Shown one piece after another: positions 54,712-62,899 of a stretch of 64,000 nt of DNA. The first letter of the stretch is position 1, and the number at the start of each line of letters is the position of its first letter. Source of the DNA: Cognatishimia maritima (GTDB taxonomy: Bacteria; Pseudomonadota; Alphaproteobacteria; Rhodobacterales; Rhodobacteraceae). Below the pieces are notes generated by a model that worked only from the letters and a program-made list of their open reading frames with translations, searched no databases and had not been told where the DNA came from. The stretch covers positions 177,158 through 241,157 of the forward strand of contig NZ_FQWM01000005.1 in assembly GCF_900129685.1 (NCBI RefSeq). Reading direction: 5' to 3'. Both the position numbers and the translations under genes were made by a program.

Positions 54712-55758
54712 ATGCAAAACACTGATTATATGTGGGACGCCGTCGTGAACCGTGTTCCCAATCCAGACCCCCAATTTTTTTATGCCGTCGCCTCGACTGG
54801 CATCTACTGCCGCACCGATTGCCCATCGCGACGCCCCAAGCGCAAGAACGTAGCGTTCTATGACACGCCGCGCAGTGCTGAATCTCACGGCTATCGCCCC
54901 TGCCTGCGATGCAAGCCGGATCAGCAAGCCGCGCGCGACAAATGGGCCGAAATGATTGCCAAAGCTTGCCGCCTGATCGAGCAGGCCGAGGAAGAGCCAA
55001 AGCTGACGGAAATCGCAGACACGTTCGGCGTGAGCCCCTTCCACTTCCAGCGCAGGTTCAAAGCCGCACTTGGCGTGACACCCAAGGCTTATGCCAAGGC
55101 GCACCGCGTCGAAAAATTCAGGGCGCAGGTGGCGCAAAGCGAGGTGTCGATCACCACGGCGATTTATGATGCGGGTTACAACTCCAGCAGCCGGTTTTAT
55201 GAGAACGCGACGCAGTCCCTAGGGATGACGCCAACTCAGCTGCGCAAGGGCGGCAAGGATGTCCGCATCCTCTTTGCAATCGGAGACTGCTCACTGGGCT
55301 CCGTGCTCGTCGCCAGTTCCGCAACCGGAGTCTGCGCGCTTCTTTTCGGCGACACGCCAGAGGCCGTACTCGAAGATCTTCAGTCGCGCTTTCCGAACGC
55401 CGATCTGATCGGCGACGATCTCGACTATCAGCGCGTGATCGGGCATGTGATCAGGTTTGTGGATGATCCATCGCGCGGTTTCGACCTTCCGCTCGACATT
55501 CGCGGCACGGCCTTTCAGCAAAAGGTTTGGGAAGCTCTGCGCGATATCCCGACCGGGGTCACGGCCAGCTATCAGGACATCGCCAACCGGATTGGCGCGC
55601 CCAAATCCTCTCGCGCGGTGGCGCAGGCCTGTGGTGCCAACAACATCGCCGTCGCGGTCCCCTGCCACCGGGTGGTGCGCTCGGATGGCGACCTGTCCGG
55701 ATACCGCTGGGGCATCGAGCGCAAACGAGACCTTCTGCAACGCGAGGCAACGGCATGA
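54712..55758 (+). CDS. ada: Bifunctional Ada: transcriptional activator and O6-alkylguanine-DNA alkyltransferase
   Basis: A 348-residue Ada with all three parts. The N-terminal zinc domain has Cys33, Cys37, Cys64 and Cys67 (GIYCRTDCPSRRP, YRPCLRCKPD), one of which accepts a methyl from phosphotriesters. The AraC-like HTH includes PFHFQRRFKAALGVTPKAYA. The C-terminal methyltransferase has AVPCHRVVRSDG, whose Cys accepts methyl from O6-methylguanine. ATG 54712 (GAGGAC upstream) is preferred to the TTG at 54697. It probably activates its own operon. Confidence 0.96.
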   Translation: MQNTDYMWDAVVNRVPNPDPQFFYAVASTGIYCRTDCPSRRPKRKNVAFYDTPRSAESHGYRPCLRCKPDQQAARDKWAEMIAKACRLIEQAEEEPKLTEIADTFGVSPFHFQRRFKAALGVTPKAYAKAHRVEKFRAQVAQSEVSITTAIYDAGYNSSSRFYENATQSLGMTPTQLRKGGKDVRILFAIGDCSLGSVLVASSATGVCALLFGDTPEAVLEDLQSRFPNADLIGDDLDYQRVIGHVIRFVDDPSRGFDLPLDIRGTAFQQKVWEALRDIPTGVTASYQDIANRIGAPKSSRAVAQACGANNIAVAVPCHRVVRSDGDLSGYRWGIERKRDLLQREATA

Positions 55759-56447
55759 CACTTCAGCCATCAACCGACAACCTCGTCTCAGATCTTAACC
55801 GTTTTGGCTGTGCGACGCTAAAGGGGCTGCTTTCACCAGCCGAATGCACCGCGCTGTCCTCGATCTATCCGGGGAGTGACGCGTTTCGGAGCCACATCCA
55901 CATGGCCCGGCATGGATTTGGAAAGGGCGAGTACAAGTATTTTTCCTATCCCCTGCCGCAACTTGTTCAGGATCTGCGCACGCAACTTTACCCATTGCTT
56001 GTTCCGGTCGCCAACGCGTGGAACGCGCGGATGGGATTGGACAGCCGGTTTCCCACCGATCATGCCGACTACCTGAAGGCCTGCCATGCTGCTGGACAGC
56101 TGCGCCCGACGCCACTGTTGCTGCAATACGGGACTGGCGATTTCAATTGCCTTCATCAGGATGTCTACGGAGAGCTGCTGTTCCCGCTTCAGGTCGCGGT
56201 GCTACTGTCTCAGCCCGGTGCAGATTTCGAAGGCGGGGAGTTTGTCCTGACCGAGCAACGACCGCGTATGCAAAGCCGGGCAGAGGTTGTAACGCTGAAT
56301 CAAGGTGATGCTGTCGTCTTTGCAGTGCGAGACCGGCCCGTCGCCGGCACCAAGCGCGATTATCGCGTGAAGATGCGCCATGGCGTCAGCCGCATCAAAA
56401 GCGGGACCCGGCACACATTGGGTATCATCTTTCACGACGCCCAATAG
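55755..56447 (+). CDS. 2-Oxoglutarate/Fe(II) oxygenase of the alkB-ada operon
   Basis: A 230-residue protein of the prolyl-hydroxylase/PhyH-like type. The metal pair is in NCLHQDVYGELLFP (HxD), a second His with the 2OG-binding Arg in MRHGVSRIKSGTRHTLGIIF. YLKACHAAGQLRPTPLLLQY and DFEGGEFVLTEQRPRMQSR are recurrent in such alkB/ada-linked oxygenases I recall from other alphaproteobacteria. It overlaps ada by ATGA, so it belongs to the adaptive response; the substrate is unknown. Confidence 0.9.
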   Translation: MTLQPSTDNLVSDLNRFGCATLKGLLSPAECTALSSIYPGSDAFRSHIHMARHGFGKGEYKYFSYPLPQLVQDLRTQLYPLLVPVANAWNARMGLDSRFPTDHADYLKACHAAGQLRPTPLLLQYGTGDFNCLHQDVYGELLFPLQVAVLLSQPGADFEGGEFVLTEQRPRMQSRAEVVTLNQGDAVVFAVRDRPVAGTKRDYRVKMRHGVSRIKSGTRHTLGIIFHDAQ

Positions 56448-56474
56448 GGCTGAGCCTACCGCAATCGCAGGGAA

Positions 56475-56511
56475 CCCCGAACGCCCTCAATCTGGCGTTC
56501 GGGGAATTTTT
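56475..56511 (+). terminator. Rho-independent terminator of alkB-ada-2OG operon
   Basis: An 11-base perfect stem CCCCGAACGCC / GGCGTTCGGGG with loop CTCAATCT, followed by AATTTTT. Confidence 0.9.
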
Positions 56512-56557
56512 CAGGTGAGCCATGGGTTAGAGCGTCTGACAATGTGCGAAAAAGGGC

Positions 56558-57664
56558 TCATTCCACGGAGAACGACAAAACAAACTGATCGGGAACCGTG
56601 GCGACCACTGTATTCGGGGCAACATCAAAAGGTGTTCGGAACGAGTTGCCTGACACGTCTTCGAGATCGGCCTTGATCACAACCCGGTAAGACCCGGCGG
56701 CCCAGTCTCGATCTGGCATGAAGCGCCAGCCGGGGGTGCCCAAGTCGGTCTCGATCCGGCCCGCAACCTCATTCCCGATCGCGTCCAGAACACGGACATT
56801 CTGCTCAAGACCCACTTGATCTAGGGAAACATCGGTACCCACCAAAAGTGGGTCGGTCCGGTCCAGCGGTGGCATCACATCCCAGTCTTCAAGGTCCAGT
56901 TGGGCATAGACCGGCGATTCCACCGCAAAGGCAAATTCATGATCCGCGCCCAACGGCGTCCCGTCGGCGGCGCGCATGTCCCCCGAAACCATCAGCGTAT
57001 ATGTCCGACCGGGCTCAAGCGGCGTTCCAACCGTCAGGTTCGGACCAACACCCCGCTTAAGCCGACCGGGATCGAATAGGATGGTCAGCCGCGTTTGCGT
57101 GTCATTCCAAAGACCGCGCCGAAGATTAAGGAAGGGATCGCGAAGCGGCACCCCCTTTTCGTCGAGGATTGAAATATGTCGATAGACATCACCTTGCGCC
57201 ATAGGTTGAGAGTACCCGACGTGGATGCGCAGCACATTGGACGGCAAGACCTTTGAGGGTGGGTGGATCGCAAGCACCCGTGGTGCGGATTGCGCTGCCG
57301 GACTTTCCATCGCGAAACGTGCCTGAGGCTGCCAGCCTTCCCTGCACCCCCCTGTGGGACAATCCGGGTGTATCTCGACACGGTAGAAGGTGTTCGCGCG
57401 AAATGGGAACTGCGGTTGGAATAGGATGTGCGCGGTTTGCCGCTGCGCAACACCCGCAAGCGGAACCGTGGTGGCAACGCCTTCGAGAAATACGCGGACT
57501 GCCATGCCATCAGGCAAGGGGCGGTCGGCCTCTGCTTGCACAATCAGTGCTTCGCCAACCGATGTGGGGGGCAGGACCGCGACCCCCTCCAGCGCAAATG
57601 CGGAATGCACCGGCGCAAAAAGCGCCGATGCAAAAGCCAAGATTGGCCAGAGACCCGATTTCAT
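56558..57664 (-). CDS. Exported protein with Ig-like (SbsA-like) domains, unknown
   Basis: A 368-residue protein with signal peptide (LAFASALFAPVHSAFALEG). The mature part reads as beta-rich Ig-like modules of the 'SbsA' kind: PRVLAIHPPSKVLPSNVLRI and VGYSQPMAQGDVYRHISILD, GTPLEPGRTYTLMVSGDMR, then FMPDRDWAAGSYRVVIKADL and FVLSFSVE. In such modules the SQPM segment resembles a conserved FSxPM. A disulfide is possible in DCPTGGCREG. It is coupled by ATGA to the upstream exported propeller-like protein. The function is unknown. Confidence 0.75.
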   Translation of the reverse strand: MKSGLWPILAFASALFAPVHSAFALEGVAVLPPTSVGEALIVQAEADRPLPDGMAVRVFLEGVATTVPLAGVAQRQTAHILFQPQFPFRANTFYRVEIHPDCPTGGCREGWQPQARFAMESPAAQSAPRVLAIHPPSKVLPSNVLRIHVGYSQPMAQGDVYRHISILDEKGVPLRDPFLNLRRGLWNDTQTRLTILFDPGRLKRGVGPNLTVGTPLEPGRTYTLMVSGDMRAADGTPLGADHEFAFAVESPVYAQLDLEDWDVMPPLDRTDPLLVGTDVSLDQVGLEQNVRVLDAIGNEVAGRIETDLGTPGWRFMPDRDWAAGSYRVVIKADLEDVSGNSFRTPFDVAPNTVVATVPDQFVLSFSVE

Positions 57665-58881
57665 CGTTTCAGCCGTTCGTGATTGCGGAAGCCAAACGGA
57701 TCCGCGGCGCCTTCGAAGTTCATCTCGACGACGTGGATCGCGCGATCCAGGAAGAACGGAACCGGGATCGAAACTAGGTCCAGCTTGCGCGAATCCTTCA
57801 CGTTCCGACGCACCGCAACCGACCAGTACGGGTTCAGCATAGCCAAGTGCTCGGCTTCGGTCGGCATCGGGAATTGGCCGATACCGGCAGGGCCGAAGTT
57901 GTTGGGTGCCTCCGTTGGCATGGCCTCGACGCTGCCGATGTCCGCCAACGAAACACGCTTGGCCGAACGACTTGTGCTGGTGATCAGAACATAATCGTTT
58001 TGATCCATCGGATCGGTATAGCTGATCATGTCGATCGGGGTGCTGCCATAGCCCAGTTCTCCGATCATCTCACCCCGCACATGCGCCCCATCCTTCAACT
58101 CGCTCAGGGGAATACGCACGAGGGGCGTACAGGCATAAACCGCCACAAGAGTCGGTACGCCGTTGATCTCGTGGATCTGCTGGCTGATGATAGGAGCGCA
58201 GGTTTCAAACTGGGCGTGGACCGCATGCCAGATTTCGATTGAAGATGTGGCGACCTCACCAGTGAACGGATAGGCGATGCGGCGAAGGTTCGACGCAAAG
58301 TCACCAGTGCCGACACCGGCGACAAAGATCTCACCCTCGTAGAAGTCGATATCGGTGATCGCGAGGTCGCGCAGGTCCTGCCCGAACTCCAGCCCGTCAG
58401 ATCCGGGCAGATCTCCAACCGATGTCTGGCTGTAGGACGCCGCCGTCAGATCGACAAGTGCCACAGTGCCCTGATCGACTTTGACGATCACCGGCTCGGC
58501 ATCCGGGCCAACACCCCGATGCACCGACAGAAACACCTGTTGGCTGGACGGGTGTACTGCCATGTCATTGATCATGACGTCATAGGGGTGAACCCCCAGA
58601 AGCCCGGCAATCTCGGCGTCGATATTATTGACAAGCGTCCAGCCTTCAGAGGTTTCCATCCGCCCCAGGAAAACCTCGGACTGATTGGCGAAATCCTCGG
58701 CGTCGAAGTCGAAGGCATGCACAACACCGGCTTTGCTGTCGCCCACAAAAAGGACGTCGCCGTCCCCGAATGCAAGCGCCCCGGCGGAGCGCATCGCACC
58801 CACCTCATCCGCCGAGATCGTCGTCGCGGCACACAAAATTCCGGCCAGAGACGTGGCTCTGGCAACTGACTTTAGTTTCAT
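57661..58881 (-). CDS. Exported predicted beta-propeller protein, unknown
   Basis: A 406-residue protein with signal peptide (SVARATSLAGILCAATTISA) and a mature part of repeated short beta-blades: GALAFGDGDVLFVGDSKAG, INDMAVHPSSQQVFLSVHRG, LRDLAITDIDFYEGEIFVAG, IDMISYTDPMDQNDYVLITS. Aromatic and DxxG loops recall YncE/NHL propellers. Two Cys (ETCAPII, VYACTPL) may pair. No catalytic or cofactor residues are recognisable. AAAGGGAAA precedes ATG 58884/58881. First gene of a two-gene unit with the Ig-like protein. Confidence 0.72.
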   Translation of the reverse strand: MKLKSVARATSLAGILCAATTISADEVGAMRSAGALAFGDGDVLFVGDSKAGVVHAFDFDAEDFANQSEVFLGRMETSEGWTLVNNIDAEIAGLLGVHPYDVMINDMAVHPSSQQVFLSVHRGVGPDAEPVIVKVDQGTVALVDLTAASYSQTSVGDLPGSDGLEFGQDLRDLAITDIDFYEGEIFVAGVGTGDFASNLRRIAYPFTGEVATSSIEIWHAVHAQFETCAPIISQQIHEINGVPTLVAVYACTPLVRIPLSELKDGAHVRGEMIGELGYGSTPIDMISYTDPMDQNDYVLITSTSRSAKRVSLADIGSVEAMPTEAPNNFGPAGIGQFPMPTEAEHLAMLNPYWSVAVRRNVKDSRKLDLVSIPVPFFLDRAIHVVEMNFEGAADPFGFRNHERLKR

Positions 58882-59089
58882 CATTTTCCCTTTCGCTGCC
58901 AAATGGCAGTCTCGCAGTTTGGAGGTGCGATGAATCACATCGTGTGGCAAAATCGGTGGCACATGGAGCACAGCCGCAATTAGGCCTTCCTCGTCCGTTT
59001 TGCCGACGTGTCCTCATCGTCACTCACCAGGTTTTGGCAGCGCGTGACCGAACAAGAACTCCGGTTCTTGCGGCCATAGTGGTTTTCTA

Positions 59090-59440
59090 GTGCCGAAGGG
59101 AATTGTCAGAGACGCGTTTTGCCGTCGTGAAGGCATTTACCGGGGTGACTACTACAAATGGTCAAAGGGCTTCATAGACGCCTGGATGAAGCAGCTCGCT
59201 GGTGACACGGCCCGGGCCGCCGCCAACACGGACGAAGTGAAGGATACTCTTGATCTGGCCTTGCTGGCATCTGACTGCAACCAAGTTCATGTCGTGCATA
59301 AGCCGCGCCTGCTCATAACCAACGTCACACCTGCCGACGTCTATTTCGGGCGTGACAAAGCCATTCTAAAACAGAGAGACGGGGACGAACGAAAGACCCG
59401 CGAAGCACGCCATTTGCATCACAGCCAGCGCGCCGCATAG
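59090..59440 (+). pseudogene. IS3-family transposase remnant with internal deletions
   Basis: The 116-codon frame splices three parts of an IS3-type transposase. The first is an OrfA-like start (FCRREGIYRGDYYKWSKGFI, QLAGDTARAAANTDEVKD). The second is a piece of the OrfB core (LDLALLASDCNQVHVVHKPR, LL). The third is the extreme C-terminus (NVTPADVYFGRDKAILKQRD, ending ARHLHHSQRAA). The catalytic DDE region between the last two parts is missing, so it cannot transpose. GACGGCGGACA at 59504-59514 may be the surviving right end; no left end is visible. Confidence 0.85.
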
Positions 59441-59584
59441 TTAAACCAATTAGAAGGGCCAAACTCTCTCTTAGTTTAAGCTGCCATTGCCTCCAAAAAC
59501 CCTGACGGCGGACAGTGTCAGAGCAATCAGCGCATACGCACAAACATCCTTTTTGTGATGGCTTATGCGTCGTTTTTAGGCGCC

Positions 59585-61090
59585 TCAGCTTTCTCGGAAA
59601 CTTGCGCGAAGGCTATCGACGAATGGAGTGATGAGATAATCAAGCACTGTGCGTTCGCCGGTCAAAAGCATGACGTCGGCGGGCATGCCAACGCTAAGTG
59701 AGACAGCATCACCCATTGCAGCGACTTCGTCCGCGCGGACAGTGACTTTCGCGAGAAAATATGGCTCGCCGGTGCGTTCATCCACGAGACGGTCAGCTGA
59801 AATGCTTTGAAGCGCGCCGTACAGCCGTGGCAGATTGCGTTGCGTATAGGCTGTCAGAAGGACCTGCGCCTGCATGCCCGGGTAAACAGTGTCGATGTCC
59901 TGTGGGCTGACACGTGCATCAATGATCATGACAGAGTCGTCAGGCACAATATCCAAGATCGCATCCCCTGGTCGCAGCACGCCGCCCGATTCCGTGGTGA
60001 CCTTAATATTCAGAACCTGCCCAGAAATCGGCGCGACCACCGTTGTGCGCCGTAATGCATCCTGACGTTCAGGAAGTTGAGACCGCAATGTCGCGACCTC
60101 ATTGCGGACACGGCTGAGTTCCTCGCTGACCTCTTCACGGGTTTGTTGATTCAGGGCCGAGAGCTGCAGCTCCGTCTCCCCTATCTGTTGACCCAAACGT
60201 GCAATGGAGGCGCGGTTTGAGGCACGTTCTGCTTTCAGGTCCGCTTCCTGACGTTGTAGGGTCAGCAAAGGCGACAAGCGTTGCAGCCCTTGCTCATACA
60301 GTCCGCGCGTAACGTCAATTTCTTGGGTCAACAAGGCAAGTTGTTCGTTCTGTGCAAGGATCACTTCATCCAGACCTGCGATTTCCTCATTTAGCTGATC
60401 AATACGCTTGGCAAGAATACGGGCCTGTGCCGACAGACTATCCCGGCGGCTTTCAAACAGCTGTTTCTGCCCCTTTTGTGCAATTTCGACCTGCGCGGGC
60501 GCTACTTCGGTCAATGTGTCGGGAAAATTGAAAGAGACCACGGATTGTTCGTTAATTTCGGCAATCAAGCGCGCCTCGGTTGCCAGCAAAAAGATCAATC
60601 GCTCTCGGAGTTCGTCAAGGCGCGCAAGAGCGCGCACGTTTTCAAGTGTAATCAGCGTTTCGCCGGAGGTCACTTTTTGACCCTCTCGCACATGAATACG
60701 TTCAATGATGCCACCTTCCAGATGCTGAACCGTTTTGCGAGATCCATCAGGGCTAACGACACCCGGTGCAACCGCGGCGCTGGACAAAGGCGCGTGGGCC
60801 GCCCAACCGCCAAAAAATCCAAAGAAGAGTAGCGCAACGATCAGGCCAAGCCAGCGCGCGCTGCGTGTCACATGCGCGAGCGATCCACCCGTTTGGTCAG
60901 GGATATCTTTCCGCAGCAAAACGCGTACCAGCAAAAGCGCGACGAGGAAAAAAATGACGCCAAAGGTGATAATGGCGGCGTCCCCGGCGGAAAGCGTCGT
61001 AGGGTTTGCCTCACTAAATTGTGCTGACTGATTTTCAACATCAGCGAATAGGTTGAACCACATGTCTTTCAAAGTAGTGAGACTGCGCAT
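59585..61090 (-). CDS. Type I secretion membrane fusion protein (HlyD/PrsE family)
   Basis: A 501-residue adaptor with two N-terminal hydrophobic segments (AAIITFGVIFFLVALLLV and WLGLIVALLFFGFFGGW), the lipoyl half VSPDGSRKTVQHLEGGIIER, a long coiled-coil (about residues 160-350, rich in Leu/Gln/Glu heptads), then VVAPISGQVLNIKVTTESGG and a barrel domain. It bridges the ABC transporter to a TolC-type outer membrane channel, which is not in this window. Three bases after the ABC gene. Confidence 0.94.
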   Translation of the reverse strand: MRSLTTLKDMWFNLFADVENQSAQFSEANPTTLSAGDAAIITFGVIFFLVALLLVRVLLRKDIPDQTGGSLAHVTRSARWLGLIVALLFFGFFGGWAAHAPLSSAAVAPGVVSPDGSRKTVQHLEGGIIERIHVREGQKVTSGETLITLENVRALARLDELRERLIFLLATEARLIAEINEQSVVSFNFPDTLTEVAPAQVEIAQKGQKQLFESRRDSLSAQARILAKRIDQLNEEIAGLDEVILAQNEQLALLTQEIDVTRGLYEQGLQRLSPLLTLQRQEADLKAERASNRASIARLGQQIGETELQLSALNQQTREEVSEELSRVRNEVATLRSQLPERQDALRRTTVVAPISGQVLNIKVTTESGGVLRPGDAILDIVPDDSVMIIDARVSPQDIDTVYPGMQAQVLLTAYTQRNLPRLYGALQSISADRLVDERTGEPYFLAKVTVRADEVAAMGDAVSLSVGMPADVMLLTGERTVLDYLITPFVDSLRASFRES

Positions 61091-61093
61091 TTG

Positions 61094-62794
61094 TCACTCC
61101 GCTGCGTGAGGTTTCTGGTGCGGCACACGGTCTTTCGGAATCATGTCTTTCAATATTTCATCACGGTCTCCGAATTTGATCATCGTCCCGGCGTTGACGA
61201 CGGCGATCTTGTCCGCCTGCTTTAACAAGGACGGCACGTGGGTGACGACGACAACCGTCTGAGCTGCCGCTTTCATCAATTGCAAAGCCTTTTGCAGCGC
61301 GATCTCACCGTTCCCGTCAAGGTTTGAGCTCGGCTCGTCCAGAACCAAAAGACTTGGGTCCCCATAAAGTGCACGCGCGAGGCCTATGCGTTGCTTCTGG
61401 CCGCCAGAAAGCTGATCGCTATAGAGCCCGAGTTGGGTTTCATAGCCTTCGGGCAGCGAAAGGATCATATCATGGGCACCGGACTTTTGGGCCGCAGCGA
61501 GAACCTTTTCGTCAATGACGGGACCCATACGTGCGATGTTCTCTGCAATTGTGCCTGAGAAAAGATCGACATCCTGCGGCAAAAACCCGACATAGCGCCC
61601 ACGTTCTTCACTTGGCCACTCTTGCATATCCGCACCGTCAAGGCGAACCTCGCCAAAGCTCGGCTTCCACGCCCCGACGAGTAGCCGGCACAGGCTGGAT
61701 TTACCGCTGCCTGACGGCCCGAGAACCGCGCAAATCTGACCCGGAGACAACTGGAATGTTACGGTTTTGATCAAAGCTTCCTGTGTCTCTGGCGCGAGAT
61801 ACCTAAGCTCCCGTGCACTCAGTCGGCCTTTTGGTTTCTCCAGGCTAATGCGGTCAGCCGGCGCATCCGTAATACGAAACAGATGTGCAAGTTTGGCCTT
61901 GGCAAGTCGATAAGACCCAAACCCTTTCCATGCCGATATCGCACGTTCAACAGGTGAGAGCGCGCGCGCAAGAATGATTGACGCCGCGATCATTCCCCCC
62001 GCTGTAAGTTCCGCCCGCAGCACCAGTGCTGCCCCAGCTCCAAGGATTGCAATCTGAAAGCCTAAGCGGATCGACCGTGACATATTGTAGAGGATAAGCG
62101 CCGCTTCAACGGCACCCGCGCCCTCGCGCTCGGCCTCACCATAGCGTTGCCTCCATCGCTGCGCGACGGTTTCCGTCATGCCCATCCCTTCTAGCACATC
62201 GGCGTTGTGCACAAAGGCTTCAGCATCGCCATAGACTTGGCGCATATGCGCGTTGGATTGCGCCATTGGTCGGCGCGTTATGACATCATTTAGGATCCCA
62301 ATGGTCAGCAGGACCACAGCGCCGGTAACAGCTATGACGCCCAGAATAGGGTGCATGAGCCAAATGATTGCAATAAAGACCGGTGACCAGGGCGCATCAA
62401 AGAACGCCAATATGGCGTCGCCACCGACAAAATTGCGCAGATCACGTACGTCCCCTAGGCTGGCCGGGCTGCGCCCCACTTTGAGGCGCGCAGACACATT
62501 CCGGCGCAGAATTTCAGGCGACAGGTTCTCGACAATCCAAGTACTGTTACGTGACAGGATCTTGCGGCGTGCAAATTCAAGAAACCCGTATGAGAGAATG
62601 GCAAGCACAGCGATGATTGTCAGCCAAATTAAGGTGTCGATAGACCCGCTCGCCAGCACGCGGTCAAAAACCTGAAGCATATAAATTGAAGAGACCAGCA
62701 AAAGCAGGTTTGTCAGAAAACTAAGGACAAAAAGGCTGGGAAACTGTTGTCGCCCAGCTTTCAGAATCTTTTCCAGCAGATTTCGTTGCGCCAT
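61094..62794 (-). CDS. Type I secretion ABC transporter (PrsD/RTX-type)
   Basis: A 566-residue half-transporter. Six helices in the N-terminal half are followed by an ATPase domain with Walker A LGPSGSGKSSLCRLL, Q-loop VGFLPQDVDLFSG, signature QLSGGQKQRIGLARAL and Walker B LLVLDEPSSNLDG. It lacks a peptidase C39 domain, as is usual for RTX/S-layer exporters. ATG 62794 has GAGGG upstream. It probably exports the SdrD_B-like protein encoded just upstream. Confidence 0.95.
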   Translation of the reverse strand: MAQRNLLEKILKAGRQQFPSLFVLSFLTNLLLLVSSIYMLQVFDRVLASGSIDTLIWLTIIAVLAILSYGFLEFARRKILSRNSTWIVENLSPEILRRNVSARLKVGRSPASLGDVRDLRNFVGGDAILAFFDAPWSPVFIAIIWLMHPILGVIAVTGAVVLLTIGILNDVITRRPMAQSNAHMRQVYGDAEAFVHNADVLEGMGMTETVAQRWRQRYGEAEREGAGAVEAALILYNMSRSIRLGFQIAILGAGAALVLRAELTAGGMIAASIILARALSPVERAISAWKGFGSYRLAKAKLAHLFRITDAPADRISLEKPKGRLSARELRYLAPETQEALIKTVTFQLSPGQICAVLGPSGSGKSSLCRLLVGAWKPSFGEVRLDGADMQEWPSEERGRYVGFLPQDVDLFSGTIAENIARMGPVIDEKVLAAAQKSGAHDMILSLPEGYETQLGLYSDQLSGGQKQRIGLARALYGDPSLLVLDEPSSNLDGNGEIALQKALQLMKAAAQTVVVVTHVPSLLKQADKIAVVNAGTMIKFGDRDEILKDMIPKDRVPHQKPHAAE

Positions 62795-62866
62795 CAATAT
62801 CCCTCAAACCATCGTATGGATCGCAACGATGCGATCGGTCGTGCACGGCTCGCCCCAGAAATGGAA

Positions 62867-62890
62867 AGGGCGACCCGATCGGGTCGCCCT
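62867..62890 (-). terminator. Perfect palindrome/terminator after the secreted-protein gene
   Basis: A perfect 24-base palindrome (arm AGGGCGACCCGA, centre GATC) lies 9 bases after the stop of the SdrD_B-like gene and before the ABC gene. On the minus strand it is followed by TTTCC, so it may act as an intrinsic terminator or attenuator between the substrate and its exporter. Confidence 0.6.
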
Positions 62891-62899
62891 GATTCCGGA

